The notes beneath the pieces were generated by a model that saw only the letters and a list, made by a program, of their open reading frames with translations, was not told the origin of the DNA and searched no databases. A DNA stretch of 64,000 nucleotides from Anadara kagoshimensis (Eukaryota > Mollusca > Bivalvia > Arcoida > Arcidae), in NCBI GenBank assembly GCA_021292105.1, contig CM037862.1, positions 5,923,265-5,987,264 on the forward strand. The letters are read 5' to 3'. Positions within the stretch are counted from its first letter, which is position 1. Each line of letters opens with the position of its first letter. This document shows positions 49,701 through 63,100 of the stretch, piece after piece. A program made the translations under genes and the position numbers.

Positions 49701-52700
49701 TTGTATATCCTGTCTTGTTTTTTCTTAGTTAGAGGAAATGTTTTTACTTTATAGGCTAAAGAAGGAGAGAGAAGAAGGATTTGTAAAAGAAGTTGAAGAA
49801 AGTAAAAGGAAGAAAAAGTTAAAGAGCGAATTTCATGACCCATTTGTAAATGTACCAGAGGTTGATAATTATGTGATGAAGGGTGTTGTACCAGGTACAC
49901 CAATACCCGGTGAAGAGGTAGGTATACAAGGAGATATATCACTGAAAGCTTCTCCTCTGTCTTTGATGGAGGTCGCAGTGGCCTAATGGATAAAATGTCA
50001 GGCTCATACTGCTGTGAGTTTGAGTCCTGATCAGACCACATGTGTGAAAGTGAATTATCCTTGCTGTTGGCCTTTACTGGTTCACCCGGTGTCAGTATAA
50101 TGTGACTGATTGAGTGGTATGCTTGCCTGTAGCATACTGACTGGGTGAGGTAGCACATTAAAAGTCTCCCTGAGTGTGCTTGTACAAGACAGACCATACA
50201 CAAGACACACACTTGACATGCATACACAAACATTAATCCATAGAGATTAATAAAACGGTTCTCATCGGGAATAGCTGAAAAAAAATTGCTAATGCAACGT
50301 TAAGCAACATTTAACCAACTGACCAACCCTCTGTCTTTCTAAATGGTTCTATCATTTGCTGCTAATTGTTGATACTTGTTAGTCGTGATGTAATTGAAAT
50401 ATGAATGGCATACATGTACCCAATATTTGCTATGTGCATGCATGTATATATCCATGCCATAACAGAGTGTTTGAGGGTTTAGCTTTGTCTATCTTTGTAC
50501 ATAGGCCATAACTTCAAGGTTTTGCCCACTACACAAAAATATTCTACTGTACTTTACCTATATCCTGGTGTTTAATATTTAAGCAACACATTGTACAAGT
50601 GGGTTATAGTTTGTTGGTGTCTGTTGTTGGCATATTGAATATGATACATGTACATTTAACATAAGATGATATTTGTAATGCAACTACTAAATAATTTGAT
50701 AAATTGCAAAGATAAATCTTAATGCTTTTTCAAGTAAATAATTATGTAAATAATAAATATTGTTCATGTTTGTTGTATCTGCTTCATGGTGTATTTTCAG
50801 AATTGGGTTGTAGGAAAGTATGGCCGAGTATTGCCAATAGTCCATGTGAAAAAGAAAGGCAAAAAAAGTATATCCTTTTACTGTTGACTGGTAGTCAAAT
50901 TTACAAGACAATGCCTGTTCATAAACAATTCTCTTAATTTTATTGTCGATTGTGAAGAAGTACTCTAAATTAGAAGCTGTATTGAAGGGTATGCGGGAGG
51001 TCATGGTTGCGATCCCCTACCTGGACCAACCCAAGACTTTAAAAGTGGGTAGTAATAATGCCAAGCATTCAACATTACGAAATGAGTCATGGTTCTTTTG
51101 GATGGGAACTTAAAATAAATGAGGTCTCATGTCATGGTAGGCTTGGCATGATAAAAACCCTGCTTTGTAATGCCATCAGGGCAGTGCACAATCAAAATTT
51201 CTGCACCTTCGCCTATAGATGGTGATGTCTCAATATAAGGGAAATATTCTTGACTGGGACGTTAAACACCATTACTCAACTCGACTCTAGTGGTTGTGGA
51301 TAAGACATGTATGTACTTCAAGTTGAAAAGCAAATTTGTAAAGTCTTAATATAAATTTGACATTTTTGTGGTTTGTATTTTCCTTAATATTGTTTACTTA
51401 ATGAAAGTAGATCCTTCCAAATTCTGTCACAATGTAAAGAGAATGAAAGAAGATGCTTTACTGACTGATGATAAAGACGTAAACAGTTTGACGTGGGAAA
51501 TGGAGGAGAAAGACACAGAAATTTCTCGTAAAAGGAAGGGTGAATTTCCAGAATGGCAAAGTAAACCAAAACCCAAGATAAAACGGGATCTTAAAGAAAT
51601 AAAGTCTCCTAAACAACAGGAGGAAAATGACCCAGAATCAGACTTTGAAGTTGTGTCTGTCAGTAGTGAAGTTAGAAATGGTTTTAGCAAGGAGAGCTTT
51701 AACAAGGGAGATAATAGTGATTCTGATTCGGACTCAGATTATACATCTCTTAAAAATCCTGTGAATAAGCCTAAACAAAACTTAAACATTAACAAGAAAT
51801 CTTCTTCAGGCAGCATAAATTCTGTGTCAATATTGTCTTCAAAGGACAATAACTCTTTTAACAAAAGTGGAAATTCAAATTTAAGTGAAAATGCAAGTGA
51901 AAAAGTGACCCCAAAACCAAAATTACAAGCATTTAAAGGTTTAAAGTCTCTTTATACTGAGAATGATACTTCTCCAGTGACATGTAGTGTTCAAAATCTG
52001 GAAAATTCTGTTTCATTATCCAAAGGTCAAAGTCCTAAAACCGAGTCATTTAAATGTAATAAAAGTGATAATCTGCAATGGACAAAACCAAAACTTCAAG
52101 AGTTTAAAGGTACAAAATCATTATATGAAAGTTTGAATATTGATTCAAACATATCTGACAAAAAGGAAAGTCATGTATCAACCAGTTCCCCAGTGACAGT
52201 TAAAACATTGGGTAAAAGCGATCCTAAGAAATTGTCAAGTGGACTTTCAGACAGTAATGTTAATGTTGATAGTAAAAAGGTTATGTCAAAACCTCTAAAT
52301 AAGGCTGTAAAAGGCAAAACTGTAAAAGACAGAGAGTTTACTAATACCTCAGAATCTAAAAATATCTCATTGGACCGTGACTCTAATAGTGATTCCGCAT
52401 CATCAGCAGACACGGATGAATTAATATCTAGGTCAAAAGGGAAAGGAAATATAAGTCAAGCAACCAAAAATAAATCTGATGTGTCGTTTATTTCAAATTC
52501 TGCAGCATTTAATGAATTTTCAAGTGGTTTGGTTGGAGGTCAGTTAAAGATCAGTGCTAGTTCTACCTCTTCATCAAGTGATGATGAAGTTGATGACAGT
52601 GACTATGAAGAAATGTCAAAAAGGTTTGAAAATAATAAATCATTACAGTTGAAAGCAGTGCAGAATTCGTCTGTAAATGAAAAAGCTGAAAAAGATAGAA

Positions 52701-52780
52701 CCAAACCGCAAAATATGTCTGTTGCTAGTGTTCATGGGTATGATTCATTTGAACATGGAATTGATGATGACGATGATGAC

Positions 52781-52817
<37 letters not shown>

Positions 52818-54151
52818 GTGATTCCTCAAATTCGGAAAAATCTAGTGATAGTGGTCATATTATTAACGCCAATGGAAAGAAAGATGTAAAGGTCATGTCA
52901 AGTTCAGCCAATGGAAAGAAAGATGTAAAGGTCATGTCAAGTTCAGCCAATGAAAAGAAAGATGTAGAGGTCACATCAAGTTCATCATCTAGTGATGATA
53001 GCGAGGAGGAGGATAAATCTAGGTCACTGAATAAAAACAACTTAAATCAGGATGTTAAGAAACCTTTGCAAAGTAATAAAAAAGTCCAAAATGTGAAAGA
53101 GAGTTTGAAAATACCAAATGTTAAAGACCACAATGAGACAAAAGAATCACAAATAAAAAACAAAAATGTGAAAGAAACTCTGAAAGATCACAACACCAAA
53201 GTGGCAAGTACAAAGGACCGTAACACAAAAGAATTGCAAATAAAAGAGGCATTAAAAGAAAAAACAAAAGAAACAAATACAGACAGTGCAAGTAAAAAAT
53301 CCCAGCAGGTAGATAAAAATCCTTCACTTACGACAGCAAAGTTAAATACAGCCAAGAATGAGAAAAAAGAACATACAGGACCAGATGCCAACAAAAAGAG
53401 ATTAGAAAGTCTCAAACAAAGGAAAATGGAAAACCAGTCTCAGAAAACAGCAATAAAAGAAGCACTAGCCAATGTGGTAAGTCAGATGTCTTATGTCAGG
53501 TTTAAGCATTAATGGGGTGGGGTGAGGGGCTCATAATGGAGCAGTTTAAAACACAAACTTATGAATCACTGAACTTCTTGATGTCTAGGTTGTAATACCA
53601 CTTCATCCTTGGTTCCTAGTACAAGAAATTTTGTTGGTTCTTTTGCCGAGAGTCAGATTTTCACTCCAATCCCTTGAATATTGACAGATAAATGAGTGAA
53701 AAAAAACAATCATTCCAATTCACTCCTACCAGCAGCAGGATACAGATATTACCTTTCTAGTGGAGACACTGTGTTTTCTGTATTGACATTTGCACAACAT
53801 TAAACAATCTGTTCTAACAGTTTTACCATAGCTCTTGCCATCATGGTTGGAATGATGCGATGTGACATTTTAAAATGGTCTTTTTTTTGCTAGTTTATTC
53901 TACTAAAAACTTGTCTTTGCCCTTGCTAACAAGTTTATTATATATTACTTATAGTGATCAAATTTTGGAAATGTAATCATTGCAAAATCTCTTGTTAAAA
54001 TGTTTCCAAAAACTTATAATTTCCTTTATGTATGTTGTTAATGGGATTAATAGCTAAAACTGTGAAAATTCCACAACATTCAACAACCATTTTTAGCTCA
54101 CCTGGCCTAAAGGCCATGTGAGCTTTTGCCATCACTCGGCGTCCGTCGTCC

Positions 54152-54186
<35 letters not shown>

Positions 54187-57100
54187 CGTCTGTAAACTTT
54201 TCATATTTTAACTATCTCCTCTGAAACCCCTGAACCAATTTTAACCAAACTTTACAGGAATGATGTATAGAAGGTCCTTTACTAAGATTGCCGAAATTAT
54301 TTTGATCCGCCAAAAAACATGGCTGCCAGCGCAGAAGATAGTTTAACATGGGACCCTATGGGAAAAATGCATTTTTGACTATTTCCTCAGAAGTAACTAG
54401 AGCAAATTTAACCAAATTTTACAGGAATGGTGTAAGGAAGGTCCTTTACTTAGATTACCAAAATTTTTCTGATCCGTCAAAAAACATGGCCGCCAGCACA
54501 AAAGATAGTTTAACATAAGACCCTATGGGAAAAGCATATATTTGCTATCTTCTTTGTAACCGCTGAGCCAATTTTAACCAAACTTTACACGAATAATGTA
54601 TGTAAGGTCATTTACTAAGATTGCCAAAATTTTTCTGATCCGCCAAAAAAAATGGCCGCCAGGGCCAAACAAAGTTTAACATTGGGCCCTATGGGAAAAC
54701 GTACATTTTGGCTATCTCCTCTGAAACGACTAAAGCCAATTCAATTAAACTTTACAGGAACGATGTATGGAAGGTCTTTTGCAAAGATTGCTGAAATTTT
54801 TCTGATCCGCCTAAAAACATGGCTGCCAGCGGGGAACATAATTTAACATTGGACCCTATGGGAAAAACACATTTTGGCTATCTCCTCTGAAACTACTGAA
54901 GCAAACTTAACCAAACTTTACAGGAATGATGTATAGAAGGTTCTTTACTTAGATTGCCGAAATTTTTTTGGTCAGCCAAAAAACATGGCTGCCAGCGCAG
55001 AAGATAGTTTAACATAGGACCCTATGGGAAAAATGCATTTTTGACTATTTTCTCAGAAGTGACTGGAGCAAATTTAACCAAACTTTACAGGAATGGTGTA
55101 AGGAAGGTCCTTTACTTAGATTGCCAAAATTTTTCTGATCCGTCAAAAAACATGGCCGCCAGCACAGAAGATAGTTTAACATAAGACCCTATGGGAAAAG
55201 CATATATTTGCTATCTTCTTTGTAACCACTGAGCCAATTTTAACCAAACTTTACACGAATAATGTATGTAAGGTCATTTACTAAGATTGCCCAAATTTTT
55301 CTGATCCGCCAAAAAAAATGGCCGCCAGGGCCAAACAAAGTTTAACATTGGGCCCTATGGGAAAACGCACATTTTGGCTATCTCCTCTGAAAAGACTAAA
55401 GCCAATTCAATTAAACTTTACAGGAATGATGTATGGAAGGTCTTTTGCAAAGATTGCCGAAATTTTTCTGATCCGCCTAAAAACATGGCTGCCAGCAGGG
55501 AACATAGTTTAACATTGGACCCTATGGGAAAAACACATTTTGACAATGTCCTCAGAAATGACTGAAGCAAATTGAACCAAACTTTACAGGAATAAAGTAT
55601 AGAAGGTCCTTTACATAGATTGCCAAAATTTTTCTGATCTGCCATAAAAACATGGCTGCTAGCGGAGAACATTGTTTTACATTGGACCCTATGGGAAAAG
55701 CATATATATACAAATTTGCTTTAAAAGCAGGTGAGCGATACAGGCTCAGCCACACTGAGCCTCTGGTATTGTAATGTCATTTGTAGCAATTGAATTTGTT
55801 TTGTCTGTCCATTTTAGGATAAAGGGAACGCATTAAACAAGAAAATAGTGTTTGACTCTGATAGCGAGAATGAAGTACCTCTAACTGTTAACACTCCAAG
55901 TAGTACCAGGAAAACACAGAAATCATCTTCTTCGTCATCATCATCCTCATCATCCAGTGATGATGACAGCAGCAGTAGTGATGAAGACAATGATAGTAGT
56001 GGCAGTGAGGAAAATAACAAAAGTATGGATAAGAAAGAGGTAAGTATATCAGGAAACTGCTACGTCAATACTTGTATTTACTTCCATCAGTATTAGCCAA
56101 TCTGTTCAAATAACAGAAGATTTGTCATAACCCCCACACCCAGTGTTAGCATAAGGTTCAGTATTCAATTTTAAACTTTTTCACCTCTTATATTTTGATA
56201 GAGGGATGCTTCTTTCCACCTAGAATTGAATCTTATTCTGACAGGCCCTGTCTTGAAAAAGTTTGTCAATCCACTTGTCAAAAGTCAATGGTTTTTCTCT
56301 GGGAACTCTGGTTTCTTTCATCATCCCTGAACTTACCATCTCAATATAAATGAAAGGATTTTGACTAGGACATAGAACACCATTATATCACTCCATATTT
56401 TAAATAGTTCCAATGATGTTGATGAACAATAACTTATACCACATTCTGCTTTTAAATAACTTTTACATTGTTTTAAGACATAAGCTGTTTCTCCTCTATT
56501 TTACAGATTTAACCAAAGGATTCTTTATCATGATTTCCACAGAAATTAAAAGGTCTTGAAATACTGTATATTGCTCTATTTTCACGGTCTCAAATTTTTG
56601 CAGTTTAACGGTGACTAGTGCATTCGTGGTGTCATATTTTCGCGGTCTTTTCTGATTAAAGTAAAATGCCTGAGTCAAGACATCCTATGAAGGATCCTAC
56701 TCAATAAAAGGAAGAAGAAAAAGAAGACTATCAAGATTAATGGGCTGGTAATACCAATGTATTTTCGCGGTTGTTTCATTTTTGCAGGAATACACTAAAC
56801 CGCGAATATAAAGAGAAAATGAAACCACGGCAAAATATAAGCATTATACAGTATGCCAGATGATTTGAAAATACATGTACACAGGATATGTATTTGAAAA
56901 TCCCTTTGAATGTCTTCAAATTTGACATTCTGTTTAGTATACATGTATGTATGAGTGTTTTGTTGAATAAATTTAGAAATTTGTAGAAATCACACATTTA
57001 GTTTTACTATTTTACAGAAAGCCAAGACTGCTAAGAAACCAGCCCTGTTTGAAGAGTCATCGTCTGATAGTGATGATAGTTCCTCATCATCAAGACATGA

Positions 57101-60100
57101 TGATATGTTCCGTATCAGACCACAGTTTGAAGGAAAGAGTGGAAGCAAGGTATAGAATAAACAAATTGTTTTACAGATTGTTTGTATTGTAAAGGATTCT
57201 TGACAGAGAGTAATTATCTCAGGCATTACAAAGTTTGTACGGTATTTACAAAACTTTTTAAACTGTTTGAATACAAATTTATGTAATTTTCTATGCCAAC
57301 TTTCAGAAACAATATAAAAAACTTGCTTATTCTATCAGCTATAAAGTAAAACCTCCTATGACTGCCTCTCAATAACTTTGCCACCACACTATTTTGAAGT
57401 AAAATAAATCCATTTCTTCTATGTTTGCCTATATAAGCCTTCCTCGACTTATTTTCAAAACCCTTTATAATGCTTAAAACTGACTGAACAAATGATGGCA
57501 ATGATTCAAGGTTTTACTGTATAACCCCAAGTGTGTGTGGTGATGCTGGTTGCACTCTATCTCTTTAACAGTGTATCTTCATAATTAGATAGTGTACTTT
57601 GGCCAATATATGAGTTCAGCTACTTCATACTTGTGTTTGCTTTTGATTCAGAATTTTATATTTTTTCTTTTTCTTTACCAAAATAAGGTGAACTGCATCA
57701 TAGCATGATTGACCACTCAAGCATACCTGCCAACCTATTTGAAAGTTTGGAGGAACACGGCGCTGTATCGAGACACCGAAGGTGTCGAGGGGGAGAGTGT
57801 GGGAGGGGTGTCCCCTCCCGCTGGTAGGGTCTGTTTATCTGCCTCCCCCAGAAAATTTTTTAAATTTTGATGTAAAATGGTGCATTCTGGTGACTTTAAA
57901 TTGTAAAATTCAATGCTATATTTTTTATGAAATAATCAAATTTAATTCTTTTAAATCAACAATGAACCAAATACCAAATTGATATGAACATAACATAAAA
58001 TTGTGTAACATTAAAATGCATTTATGTACAAAATCTGAGCAAATTAAAATGACTAGAAGAAAATTTAATTAACTCAATTTGATAAAACATGACTAGAATC
58101 AAAGTCAATTAACTCAATTTGATAGAACATGTTAAATGCTACTTGGCACATATAAATTGTATGAGCTAAAAATGCTAATACTTGGCACATACTTGTATCT
58201 AATGATACTTGGCACACATCTAACAAAAGTTTCGCAAAACTCTAGCAAAAATACAGGAGATTACTTTTTAAAACAAATTAAATGTCCTCAAAGCTACTTG
58301 GTAGACTCAAGTTTTAAAGCAAGGTTACTCGGAATTAGAGTCTCAAAATCGGAAAGTTCCGCGAAAATCGGAATGGTTGGCAGGTATGCTCAAGAATTAA
58401 AGCCCATTTGTTACTAAAACAATTTGTTTTGATAGAATAACACAATAAACTCATTTTTATGTCAGTATATGCAATATATATTTATATAACTGATTTGTGA
58501 ATACTTTTGAAGTTGATGGCACTGCAGTCAAGATTTAGTAATGATGACAGATTTAAACTGGATGAAAGATTTGCAGAAAGTAGTGAGGATGATGATAACA
58601 ACAATGATGATGATAAGACTGAAAGGGGTAGGTATATTATGTTTACCTTCCATGTATTGTCATCGCTTCTTTAAACACACCACTGCGGTAGATTAGTTGG
58701 TAGAGTGTTCACTCCGTAAGTGGAAGGTCGTGGGTTAGATCCCCGGCCGGGTCTAACCCAAGACTTGAAAGTGGGTTGTGACTGTTCTTTCGCCAAGCAC
58801 TTTTTTTTCAGATGGGAACTTAAGTAAATGAGGTCCTGTGTCATGGTGGGCTTGGCACGCTAAAGAACCCTGCTGTATGATGCCATCAGCGCAGTGCACC
58901 GGCAAAATTTCTGCACCTTCCTCTATAGCTGACGACATCTTGATATAAGTGAAATATTCTTGACTGGGACATTAAACACCATTACTACTACTACTCTCCT
59001 TTAAACATTATGCTTCAGCTTATGATCAATTTAAGAAAGCAAATGAACAGTTCAAATGTTAAGTTCAAATCTATGGTCTTACATCGCTGCAATATGAATT
59101 AAAAATGCATGAAACAAAAAATGTGAATTAATCAGATCAAAAAAGCTTAACAAACTATAGACATCAGTGACTGAATGGTCTTAAAATGCTTGCTGATAAG
59201 TGAATAAACCACAGTATCTCTCACCGCTAAGGTTAAAATTCTACTTAGGCAGATCTTAATGTAAGAAAGTTTTCGATTAGCTTGCCGAAGGCTGGTGGTT
59301 TTTTCTGGTCACTCTGGTTTCTTCTACCATCTCAGAACTGAACATCTTAATAAAAGTGAAAAAAGCTTGATTGGGACATAAAACACTATTACTGCACTCC
59401 TCTTTAGTCACAGCTGAAAAATGTTGATTAGATTTGTCACTGTTAGTTGAAAAATGCTGGTTAGATTTGTCACAATTGGCTGAAACATTGCTGAATGAGA
59501 AGTAAAACAACGTGTGAACAAGCAATGTCTGGATAGTTTAGTTTCAATGATGGTCTTACCTGATAAGTAAATTCTCAGACTTACAAATCTAGCAGTATCC
59601 TAAGTGGTTTTTTCTCTCATTAATTTTAGGTGATGAGGATATTGAGATGATTGAAGACACAGAGAGATCGCGCACAATGAAAATATTACAGGAAGTTGTA
59701 GGAGATAAAGTCATCCTTAATTCTGACAAGCGGGACAGGAAAAAACAAATGTTTAAGTAAGTCTGTCAAGAAAATCAATGCTTTATTTGAAATGAAACAT
59801 TGACCATCCATTAATTGAGCATTGGACTTCAACATTTTATTGGAAAACAAATCAACACAAACATACTGGTATATGTTCAAATCAATATTCTAAAAAGCAA
59901 AGTAAAAATGAGACAGTGGCAAATTGAGTTTAGCCTCACCAGGTTAATTTGACCAGGTGTTCTAGAATGGTAAGTACATCCTGAGGGGCTAGCTATACCG
60001 GCCACATGTGAAACCAAAATTGATTATGGAAGGGACGTCAAATATATCCAGGGTAATTTTAGATATTATGCTGTGGTGTTTCTTATAAAAAAAAGATGGA

Positions 60101-63100
60101 CATTAAATATTTATTGATTTGTTGTTCATTTCAGAGACATATCAGCACTTCAGTTTGACCCGAGTAAGGAAGGTCACAGTCAGTTTGAAGTAAAGCAGGA
60201 AATAAAAACGAAACCAGATAAAAATAAAGACAGGTAATTTCTGTGAAATGTTAAAACAACACAACACACCACTCTCTCTCTCTCTCTCTCTCTCAGCTCT
60301 TCTCATTGGTTTTCAATTTTGAAAGACAAGTGAAATACTAAAAGACATTTTAGTTAAATATTATTGTTTAAGATTTAGGTACATATAAATTTTTCTCCCA
60401 CTAAGCAGTATATATTCAATAATTCAGGTGAAAAATATACACATAGCATACATTTGCACCAAGTACTGTGAGTAAAAACACCATTTTGGGGGATGTTCAG
60501 TCTGCATTTTTTCACTATAGATTTCTAAAAGTAAAGGCAAACTAGCCTTAAAGACCACCTCTATATAAGGGCCACCTGCTTTTATAGGCCTGTAAAATTT
60601 TATCTCAATGGCTCTTTTACTCAGTTTAATTGAACCTCTATATAAGGACCACCTGCCCATAAAGTCACTTTTATAAGTTCCATAGGGTGATCTTTATAGA
60701 CAGGTTTGACTGTACATGTATTTCAACTAATTTTTATATAGAAAGAAGAAGAAAGATGTTATTGCTGAGCAGGATGAACCAGTTGAGGAAACTCCTATAG
60801 TGGGTAAAGAGAAGTTTTATGAGGTAACTGATTCATTGAGACAAGCCTTTGTACAGAAGGAGACAGAAAATGCTGATAAAGGGACATCATTCTCTCTACT
60901 GGCTGCATTTGGAAGGACAAAAGACCCTGATGATGACAAAATGGATGAGCATAGATATGATGATGATAGAGGTATGATGACGTTCACAATTTTAAAACAA
61001 ACCATAAAATGTCTGTAGATTTAGAAATGCATTATTATTTTTGTTTAAATTTGCCATGCTTATCTTTAAAAAATTTCTGGATACTGGAAACTTTATTGCA
61101 AGTACAGTGCCCTCAAAAATTTTAAATTACAAATAATTGTAAACCATTTCAGTACAAAAAACTAAAATATGGTTTGTTTTACTTTAGTTGGTTTTCCTTA
61201 TGTTTCTTAAAAAGGAAAACACAGGTTTATTAATTAATTAATTTACATTTATATATTTATTTATTTGTTTATATTTTATTTATTTATTTATTTATTTATT
61301 TACATGTATTTATTTATTTATTTATTTATTATTATTATTTATTTTTTTTTACATGTATTTTTTTAATTATTTATTTTATTTTATTTATTTAATCAGACAC
61401 TGAAATGAAAACAATAGTTAGCGGCAACAAAAACATATTTCCTTGGCAAGAAACAAGATTTAAATATGACAGTAGTGACACAGAAGAAGAAGGTAGTGAT
61501 ATGGATACAGACGAGGAGTCGAAACACAAGAGGTAAATCATTCAGGTGTGACTTTCTGAGGTATATCATTTAAGTGTGAAATAATTCAGGTGTGACTGAA
61601 GCCAATCATTCATTTAATGAATTTGCAAATATCCTTGCATTAGGCCCTAACTGCTGAAAACTTATATGGTCCCTGTAATTAGTGAATTGTCCATTGCATG
61701 AGATATGACATAACCTCGGGTGAGCGTTAAGACCCTTGTTCAACATTGCAGACAGATTCTTTTCAAACATTGCTGGCTTCTTCCTTATCACCTGCAAATG
61801 GTCCCATGTTTTTCTGTTTTGCTCTCATTATTTATTAGAGAGCTATGCCTTTCTGTCGACTTTGAATTTTTCAACATTGGTAACATATCTGTACATCAAT
61901 CTCCTCTCACATTAATGCATTGAGATACAGATGACCCCTGACTTTTGTGCATTGCTGTGATTATTTTTAGGGAGTTTTGTTCTCTTTAAATTAAAATTTT
62001 AACATTGATTTGGTTGTCTCTATAAAGTGACAAAGACCTCGGATAGAATATATATAGCAGTAAAATCAAATAGATTGAATATCAGCTTATTTTGTTGAAT
62101 ACTTTCTACGTATGAGAATAGTGTATTTTCTTTGTCAAACCTGCACCTCACATATGGTCATAACCTGCTTGTGTATCTTACCTCTTTTATTTTCAGATCT
62201 GTAGATGATGATAAAGTTAAACCAGTTGTATTTAGTACAAAAAAACAACAATCATTCTTCTTTACAGAGGATGATGATAGAATTAAAGGTACTATAACTG
62301 TAAATTATCAAACCTCAGATAAGGTGCAATTGTTCTGTGTTGTTGAGGGAGATATACTGTAAACGTATTTATTTTTCGCTTTGTACAAATTTTTGCTTGT
62401 TTCATGGTCGTATGTTTTGCACCTAAATTAATCCAGAGCGATAATTATACTATGCTTTTTGTGCTATAATGCATATTAAAAAATAACACGAAAGTTTAAC
62501 TACTATACTGTGAAAAATAAATACACACAAATTTAAGTATGTTTACAGTATTTAAACTTAGCTATGGTTACCTTTAACTTAGGGGCCTCAACTTGTTGGA
62601 CTAAAGCATAGTTTTATAGATCACAGTGCCCTTTACTACTGTAGATCAAATCCCACTCAAGGCAGATCCTAGTGTGAGAAAGTTTGCTATTTCAATTGCA
62701 GTTGGTCAGTAGTTTTCTTCAGACTCTACTACTGTTTTCCCCACCAACCCTAACTGACCTTTTTGATATAAGGTGAAAGAATCTTGATTTGAGTGTAAAC
62801 TCCATTATTCCACTCTGTTCCACTCAGTTCACTTCAGTAACATGTTCTGGTTTTTATCAGATACAAAACTTTAATAATTCATATATTTTTCTTCATTGTC
62901 CTATAGAATCTGATAAATCCAACTTCATAAAGTTGTCCTTCATTTCTCCTGTACTTCAACAGATGTTGAGGCTTAACTAAACAAATAAAATGGATTAATG
63001 TTTGAATAATGTACTATCATTTTAATGATTAGACTGGAAACACGAGACTTAATTTTTCAACATACAGTCAAATCTGTCTATAAAGGCCATCCAAGGGAAC

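Noticed and set aside
49685-50233. 182-codon minus-strand frame
   Set aside because: It runs antisense through NOL8 exon 49755-49917 and a SINE; it is a shadow with no start or splice support.
54652-55512. Two frames starting MAARAKQSLTLGPMGKRTFW
   Set aside because: They are equivalent monomers of the tandem array, exactly one 666-bp period apart.
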